Below, one piece after another: positions 43,359-64,000 of a stretch of DNA of 64,000 nucleotides (position 1 is the stretch's first letter; every line of letters begins with the position of its first letter). The position numbers were made by a program, and so were the translations under genes. The stretch is from the NCBI GenBank assembly GCA_003117195.1, contig BDSI01000175.1:49990-113989 (forward strand), written 5' to 3'. The stretch comes from Eudorina sp. 2006-703-Eu-15. Taxonomy: Eukaryota; Chlorophyta; Chlorophyceae; Chlamydomonadales; Volvocaceae. The notes beneath the pieces are model-generated. The model was not told where the DNA came from. It did not search any database and was given only the letters and a program-made list of their open reading frames with translations.

Positions 43359-45389
43359 TTCAATTCATAAATGAATCATGAATAACTGTTGTGAGTACCC
43401 TATTAATTTGTAAGCAGACGGGGGCGGTGAAGCATCCTTGCGCTGACTTAGGTGCGCGCAGCTTTAGCTACCTCAATACCAATGTAATGGCCTGGCATCA
43501 AAAGACGACGTTACAAAATGACATAGTAACTCTTATTTCGAATGATTGTGCCTGAAGTGCTGGCATATGATTTGATGATGATGCAAAGGCACCGTGCCGT
43601 AAGGCGCAAGTACTCGGCAGCTTCAAGCAAAACCTATGAGTACTGCCGAACTTGTGCCGGCTCTGAATCTTGTAGTATGGTCATGAAATAATTGAAAGCT
43701 AAACCTTGTGAATCAGCAGCCAGTGTAAGGCAGAGGGCTGCGGCTCGTACGTCGCGTCTACCTAGGAAAAACGGTTCTGCCGCGTCATGCTACATCAGCT
43801 CGACACTTTCACCTCTGATAAATTAGTGCACATGTATGATGTCGGCGCGGCTGGCGACGAGCATTGAATCCCGTCGCATCCCGACAAGTGCCGAACGCTT
43901 ACCTTGTCACCGCTTTTCACACGGCTTCGCATTGCGCCGCTCAACGACATGCGGTCGTGAACCTAAACTTCAGATGTTTGACAGGTCAGGTCCCGAGATG
44001 TCAAGAGCGCATCTCATACCTCCTCACACTGGCTGTAGCAAGGCACACCAGGCGCTGCCCAGGCGCACCGGAAGGGGCACCAGAATCATGGAAACATACG
44101 AGATACGACACGTGGGTGGACCCCGGTGGACCAACCGGGCGCCACTTCCACTTCCTGATACATGCGGTTGAACTCGGGGCCCGGTCCGCTCAGGCTGCTG
44201 CGCACCGCCTTCTCCCCCCCATTCCCCTTCTCCGGCTCCCTCCGGCCACTCCGGCCCCCTCCTTGCGGTGCGGGCCGCGCTGCGGTCAGAGCCACACGCA
44301 AGCACCGGATTGTAACAGATTGCGGCGCATGTTGGGCATCCGTTTCATAAGTGTGCCGAGTAGCTGGGACGGACCGCACCCCTGAAGGCATCGCCCCCAC
44401 CGTCAGACCTGGAGCCTTGACACCTGGGCCTTGGACTACGTCGAACCGCTCTAAATTGAACAAGGTTGATCCAGCTGTGTGAACCTCGCCACGTTGACCA
44501 CTCACTCACTCACTCTCCGGTCTCTAATCACCCCCATCCGCCCCCCCCCCACCCCAACCTCCGTACCACACTACCGGTCGTGCCTGGTATTTCACACCCC
44601 GGCAACCGGCCCATCACATTGTCCCTCTCAATGGGGAAATCGGAAACCGGAATCACCACCTGGTGGTTGACCCTCCCCGCCATGGGATCGATCACGGGGC
44701 GATCCACACCCGCTGCGCACACGGCAGGGGCTGTTAAGAGTGTGAGGGCGAGAGCCGGGGGGCCGGCCCCGCCTAGCCGTAAACCCCCCCGGGGCACCGC
44801 GGCCTGGCGCGCCTCGCCGGGCCGCTCACCGGTTCGGTGCCCAGCCCAGTCACCCCACCGTGTCGGCCTGCCGCGCCTCGCCCGCTGTCCTCCGGCAGTC
44901 CATATTACGTCAATAATACCCCCTTTCCCTTCCTCCCTCCTTCTACCAGTTTCCTATACCCCCCTCCTCCCCCCCACACACACATTCGTATTCGCGTGTG
45001 CGCGCTCGCGCGCCCTTTTTGTCTGTATATATACATACACACACACATATATATGTCGGGTGTCGGGTCGGGCAGGTTTCTCGCGGCGCTGTACAGCCGC
45101 ATACTTGTGCTGCTCGCTCCCGGTACCGGCGGGCGGCCCCCTGGTGCCGGCGTGGATGCACGCCCTCGCACGCTTGCGACCCTCGCCCCTACTGCCCAGG
45201 AACGGCTCCATCCGGATGCGGTGGGGGCGTCATTACGTCATCCCCCTTCCCCTGCCCGGCCGGCCTGCGTTTTGCCACGGCGGCGACGGGGCTACAGCAT
45301 GGGCCAGTCCCATGGGTCATGCTGCGGCTGCTCATCCTGAGGTTGGCGGAGCTCGCGCGATGAAACCGTATACGAGCCCGTACGCACGC
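43359..45389. other. Intergenic region between MYB 5' end and TTLL9 3' end
   Basis: Both genes are on the minus strand, so this contains the MYB promoter and 5' UTR and the TTLL9 3' UTR. A minus-strand frame at about 44086-44215 (EFNRMYQEVEVAPGWSTGVH) has some coding character, but no family or supporting splice structure was recognised. A partial R1 copy lies at 44941-44960, and (CA)n/(TA)n microsatellite at 44975-45055. Confidence 0.4.
44941..44960 (-). repeat. R1 dispersed repeat, short partial (intergenic)
   Basis: TTCTACCAGTTTCCTATACC. The only R1 copy found outside a modelled intron. Confidence 0.5.
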
Positions 45390-51766
<6,377 letters not shown>

Positions 51767-52915
51767 TTCCGCTTGCCGCTCGGAAAATCAACAGAGCGTC
51801 AGCTAACCATTTTGGTAAACCTTTTCTCTAAATATATCAAAGCATGTCAATCTTGGAGAATGCATCCGGAGCCACGCTGTCTTGCAATATATATATCCGT
51901 GTCTCTGTGCAAATGATTACCTAGTCGCGGAAATGTATACAAGGAAGCCTTTGCTTTGCTTCCTATTGACGAGCGTCAATTACTCGGCAAGGCGCTTCGA
52001 GGTGATTCCAGTCAAAATTGCGGATGCCGTAGGTTTCTAGAGCTATACGATACAAAGTGTTACATCATAAAGATTATTTTTGATACTAGATAGGCATCTG
52101 TCCTAGTGTTTTGTCGCCCAGAGCCCCAGTCATACTTAACTCCACACTGTATTATGAGCAGGCAACGGTAACACCGTTGCTCAACGGTCGCGGGCTCCGC
52201 ACGTCCGCAGCGATCTTGCGTATTACCCAATTACCTATCCAAGCAAATCTCTCGAAAAGTGTAAAGTTTGTAAAGGTTACAGATTATATAAACATCAAAT
52301 GTCGAAAGTGTCCATACACAGTCATGCGACTCGGCCGAATCCTCGTCGGCTGTCCGTGTTGTCAGCTTGGGGGCTACCTAGCTTAGTATGAACGCTATCC
52401 AGTCTATGGAACTGCGCCACCAGGCAGGACGACATTGGCGAGTTGCCGCTGTCTTCGAGCGAAGTAATACCCGGCGCCCAGGGCAGCCGCAAGTCCGCCT
52501 GCAATTACACATTATTTATATTAATCATTATCATTATATACATCTCCTCTACAATTTCATGGGTGAGGCAAAAGCCTTCCAAAAAAAGTGATATGCGCCT
52601 CAAATGAGCCGTACTCGCTGATCTCTTTAGTAAAAGGCGAAAGAGATATGAGAGACGGGAACGGCTCAGCGCGGAATGTCGAAGATGGGGCAGTGGAGCA
52701 ACCCAACCCAAAATACCGTGTTTGTAATTACGCTATAAAACGATGGTGGGTCTTATCTGTGACGCTACACCGTGCAAGTCCCTCAACCCCTCAACCTCCC
52801 TACATGAGCATCCTTGAATAATTTACCAAGCATGCGACAATGGTGGCAATGGAAGCCAAAAGGGCACACACCCAAGACCCAACCGACCAAAGATCACCCA
52901 AACAAGAGCTCACCA
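51767..52915. other. AT-richer intergenic stretch between HRGP 3' part and TTLL9 promoter
   Basis: Contains the TTLL9 promoter and probably the 3' end of the HRGP gene. Minus-strand TGTAA pentamers (TTACA on plus) occur near 52059, 52278 and 52505; the last is the best placed to end a transcript from the right. A minus-strand frame at 52322-52504 ends in stop but was not assigned. Confidence 0.4.
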
Positions 52916-53278
52916 TCACGCCCACCAGCCACCGCCCGCCCACCTACCTGCTGTTGGCAGGGCAGCCGCCAGCGCCACATTTTTCTGCTGTGACACATCC
53001 GCTTGAGTATCGACCTCGGGTTGTCCCGCCAGGCCCTGTGCCGGCCCCTGTGCCGCGGCCTGTTCTTGAGGCACCGGCCCAGCAGGCAGCGGTCCTCCGG
53101 ATGGCGGCGGCGGCCCGGCGGCCGTTGGCGGCGACGCCCCTGTCGGCTGAGAGATCGGCTGCGGTTGCGCGCCAGGCGTGGCAGAAGGCGGCCGGACCTC
53201 CCCCCCGGAAGCAGCCAGCAGCTGCTGCACGTTGGTGGGCTGCCCCTGCGTGCCGAGCAACCAAGCGTTCGGCAGCAT
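52916..53278 (-). CDS. Possible 3' exon of the HRGP gene or a separate small gene
   Basis: An open frame begins MLPNAWLLGTQGQPTNVQQL and continues with a Gln/Pro/Ala-rich stretch to VALAALPTA-type sequence. A good GTAGGT donor lies near 52949, after CTGCCAACAGCAG. Composition matches the neighbouring HRGP gene, and the strand is the same. No splice path from the HRGP exon ending at 54054 could be proved. An acceptor at about 53944 (TTTCTCTGATTGTTCAG) and a frame with IVHVLVLVVDQLPTY near 53550-53590 are other candidate pieces. Product unknown. Confidence 0.4.
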   Translation of the reverse strand: MLPNAWLLGTQGQPTNVQQLLAASGGEVRPPSATPGAQPQPISQPTGASPPTAAGPPPPSGGPLPAGPVPQEQAAAQGPAQGLAGQPEVDTQADVSQQKNVALAAALPTAGRWAGGGWWA

Positions 53279-53355
53279 TATGGGAAGTAGTCAGATCAAG
53301 TTGCAGCAGTGGAAGATGTGCACATCTCGGCAGCATTATGGGAAGTCAGATCGAG
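53270..53355. repeat. Short tandem duplication around CAGCATTATGGGAAGT
   Basis: CGGCAGCATTATGGGAAGT occurs at about 53271-53289 and again at 53329-53346, each followed by CAGATC(A/G)AG-type sequence. A local duplication of about 58 bp at the edge of the possible HRGP 3' exon. Confidence 0.75.
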
Positions 53356-54053
53356 CAACTTACAGCAGAGCAGCGTATGCACATCGTGTGTACGGTGCAG
53401 GTTGCAGGGCTACCGGACGGGCCACAGCCGATGGGGCCCGCGGGTGAAAGGGGGGGCCCGACGCGGGCCACGTGCTGGGTGCTGCTGGAGCAGCGGGCGA
53501 GCGACGTACGGGAGCAGGGTGTACGGTAGTGCTGATTACCGTAGGTTGGCAGTTGATCCACGACCAGCACCAGCACGTGAACTATGCGCCAGCAAAGTGG
53601 ATCACTGGGGCTTCCTGGCAGTACTGGATTACGGTATTACAGGGTGGCGGACAACAGCCCGACGACCCCCACGCCCCACCCCACCCCATCCCCGCGGCCC
53701 CCGCCTCCGTCCCCGCCCCCGCCGCCCCGCGCCTCCATCCCCAAGATATATGGGTTCGCGACGCACCGCGGCGGGTAAGGGCCGGGCCCATCCGTCAAAA
53801 TAAAGCCTCCGCATCCGCGGGAACACCCGAGGGCCCGGACGGATCCGCCCACCCACCCATCTGCACCCGGGCCCCCGCTGCGGAAAGTATAAACGCCTGA
53901 CCAGTAACGAACGACGGCGATACGTGCCGGACGCATGCAAGGACTGAACAATCAGAGAAAGGAAGAAAGATGGAGTACTGTAATGCCGTTGCGGCCTGGT
54001 ACCTTGCCCAATGCGAAACGTTGGGGGGGTCTGCCGTGGAATGGTCACCTCAC

Positions 54054-62263
<8,210 letters not shown>

Positions 62264-62771
62264 TAACCCGTTGACACTCAGTCGGCACTTATTAGTCACC
62301 TCGGCCATACCGCTGGTACAGGTGATCAGCTCAATCAAGGCTGCCTTGTAGTTTTTCCTTGCTATAGCCATTACAGGAGTGTTGCTGGTGATGACGCATT
62401 GATGCAGAGCATTGGAGCTGTGCTGGGGACCGCCGTAACGACCCTTGGGCCATTTCACCCGCATGGAATGCTGCGGAAATGCTGCGATCGATTGACACAT
62501 TATCCTTACACCTTACAAGCTGATCTCTTCCCTTCTTAGACGACGGACGTTTTGAACCTACAGTTACCCGCTGTAAGTACCTGAGAATCGGGTTTCTCCT
62601 CTGCATTTTTTTGTTTCGCTTATTAAGCGAAATCAAAAATAAGTAAATGGCCTCCCCTTGATGGACAACATAGTACGGGAGCTAACAACTCGACGATAAT
62701 GTAGGAGACCTGCGCAATACCTTGATGGGTACCTGCTCGTGATTCATAATAACTGTGGATGACACTACGCG
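62264..62771. promoter_or_regulatory. Intergenic region upstream of the HRGP start
   Basis: About 0.5 kb between the HRGP ATG (minus) and the ATG at 62772 (plus), hence a likely divergent promoter. It contains a perfect palindrome TTTCGCTTATTAAGCGAAA near 62613-62631. No other feature was seen. Confidence 0.4.
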
Positions 62772-63359
62772 ATGAAACAACAATTTGATGGCATCGCTTT
62801 CGACGCGATCATAGAGTCCGTTTTCGGTGGCCATGACCTTGACCAACAGCTTCGCCGTGTGACAGCTTTGCACCTTTTCGGCACAAAATGGCGTGATTTA
62901 TTTCCTAGGGTCGGCAGCTGCATCTCAAAAGCGTACCCGCTGCTATGGAAGGCCGCCCGCGCAAGTGCGATTCGCCTCAAGCCCGTGCTGGAGCACGAGG
63001 ACAGCCACGGTGTCTTCCTGTTCTCACCCAAGGATGACTTGATACGGCTCGATCCCGCTGCGTTGGTGCGCGCGAGCTCAAGACCCGCTGGCATCGCTGC
63101 GTCCGTGCCATGTTCCGCCTCAAACGCAGCGGAAAGCCACAGCAGCTGCGGCAGCCTGCGCCACGGCGTGGCGTCCTCAACCTCATCATCCTCATCCGCG
63201 CCCTTCCAACGTCCAGAGGATGCCGCCGCTGCCGCCAACTGCGCTGGCGCCGCACCTCCAGCGCGTGGGACCGGCGTTGACTTTGACGAGTTGGACCTCT
63301 TGCCCGGCGTCCCACCCAGTGGAAGTTTCAGTTTCCGCCTCTCCGAGATCTTCTGTGAG
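62772..63359 (+). CDS. Unrecognised possible first exon (about 196 codons)
   Basis: The frame starts at an ATG (MKQQFDGIAFDAIIESVFGG) and continues with HLFGTKWRDLFPRVGSCIS, DDLIRLDPAALVRAS and VDFDELDLLPGVPPSG. It reaches a fair donor after LSEIFCE (GTATGC at 63360). Without splicing it would run to a stop at 63389. The first 100 residues have mixed, globular-looking composition, followed by a Ser/Ala-rich linker. The opposite strand is also open over the whole stretch, so coding strand is not certain. No family recognised. Confidence 0.4.
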
Positions 63360-63389
63360 GTATGCACCATTTGCTTAGCGGGTTCTTAG

Positions 63390-64000
63390 CTTGAAGGGAA
63401 GGCCATCCCACGGGCTGGGGTGGTGGTGTTCTCTTCCAACGTTTTGCGTCCGGATCCGGATCACTCAAACCCGCGTATGATATAAGCAGCCCCCCATCTA
63501 GCGTGCCGCAGCCGCTTAACAAGCGGGGGACGACAGCGTGACCGCATCTCAATTTGGGTTACACAAGTACCACGCTGCCCGTGCGTGCCGGTATAATTAT
63601 CGTCCTTTCGGGCGACCACCCCTCCCGGAAAGGCCAAGGCCGCCCAGCTAGGACTCCATGACCACCTCTCCGGCCCAGTCATACGACAAGTGGCGCAAAA
63701 TGCCCTTCTTGATACCCACGGTCCGAATCCTGCCTGCCACGTGTCACGGGGCACCCGTCAACCCAAGCCCAGGCACGAATCCCTGAGAAAGCAGGCAACC
63801 ATCAAAACCGAAATCAAACCCAAACCGAACCCCAAGCCCCAAGCCTCGGACCCCAAGCCCCAAGCCTCGGAGAACCCAAATCACAAGCCGCTCGGAGAAC
63901 CCAAATCACAAGCCGCTCGCAAATCGGTTTTCCCAATCAAGGCCCAGCCAAGGCCCACCTGGAATAAGAAGTAGACACTGCCGTCCAACCCTAAACCCCT
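63390..64000. other. Right end of the window, no gene seen
   Basis: A minus-strand frame at 63461-63754 is open but unrecognised. At 63829-63919 two short units are each duplicated (CCCCAAGCCCCAAGCCTCGGA and GAACCCAAATCACAAGCCGCTCG-like). The window ends in CCCTAAACCCC, a telomere-like stretch. Confidence 0.45.

Noticed and set aside
44086..44505. Minus-strand frame with EFNRMYQEVEVAPGW
   Set aside because: No family, start or splice partner recognised; kept only as a note in the intergenic entry.

Overview
The window looks like nuclear DNA of a volvocine or chlamydomonadalean green alga. It is very GC-rich. Its genes have many GT-AG introns full of (GT)n, (CACC)n and poly-G/poly-C tracts, alanine- and glycine-rich linkers are common, telomere-type TTTAGGG stretches occur, and one gene encodes a huge hydroxyproline-rich (SP)n/(PPP)n secreted protein typical of volvocine extracellular matrix. 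The gene set (peroxisome biogenesis, plastid starch metabolism, an axonemal tubulin polyglutamylase, extracellular matrix) fits a flagellate green alga. The species cannot be decided from sequence alone.

Layout. 11-2658 (minus): five 5' exons of PEX2; the rest lies off the left edge. 3353-14772 (plus, divergent from PEX2): ISA2, a non-catalytic isoamylase subunit, rebuilt as 13 exons with consistent phases (1066 aa). 14773-20500: intergenic, holding a truncated, frameshifted duplicate (about 16.58-18.57 kb) of the next gene and a Penelope-like reverse-transcriptase fragment. 20524-26384 (plus): a 1655-aa alanine-rich protein ending in a partial MYND-like zinc finger. 28.0-28.2 kb (minus): a possible cysteine-rich terminal exon. 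28.47-30.20 kb (plus): a Crypton/DIRS-type tyrosine recombinase. 30.2-35.2 kb: no gene, rich in simple repeats. 35175-43358 (minus): an R2R3-MYB regulator resembling plant FOUR LIPS/MYB88, with a Penelope-like RT fragment in its large fourth intron. 45390-51766 (minus): TTLL9 (TPG1 in Chlamydomonas), 11 exons, 449 aa. 54054-62263 (minus): a secreted hydroxyproline-rich glycoprotein with an internal segmental duplication and very long poly-G and (GACGGC)n tracts; its 3' exons are unresolved. 62.77-63.36 kb (plus): an unrecognised possible first exon.

The genes do not form an operon or pathway. The most interesting shared property is in the introns: at least four short dispersed repeat families sit almost only inside introns of the unrelated genes PEX2, ISA2, MYB, TTLL9 and HRGP. 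In one family (R1), 12 of 13 copies are intronic and 10 of those 12 have the same orientation relative to the host gene, some ending 17-40 nt from the 3' splice site. This resembles an introner-like or splice-compatible element and is the best candidate here for something undescribed.

All gene models were assembled by eye from splice signals, reading-frame continuity and remembered family motifs. No search or alignment program was run.
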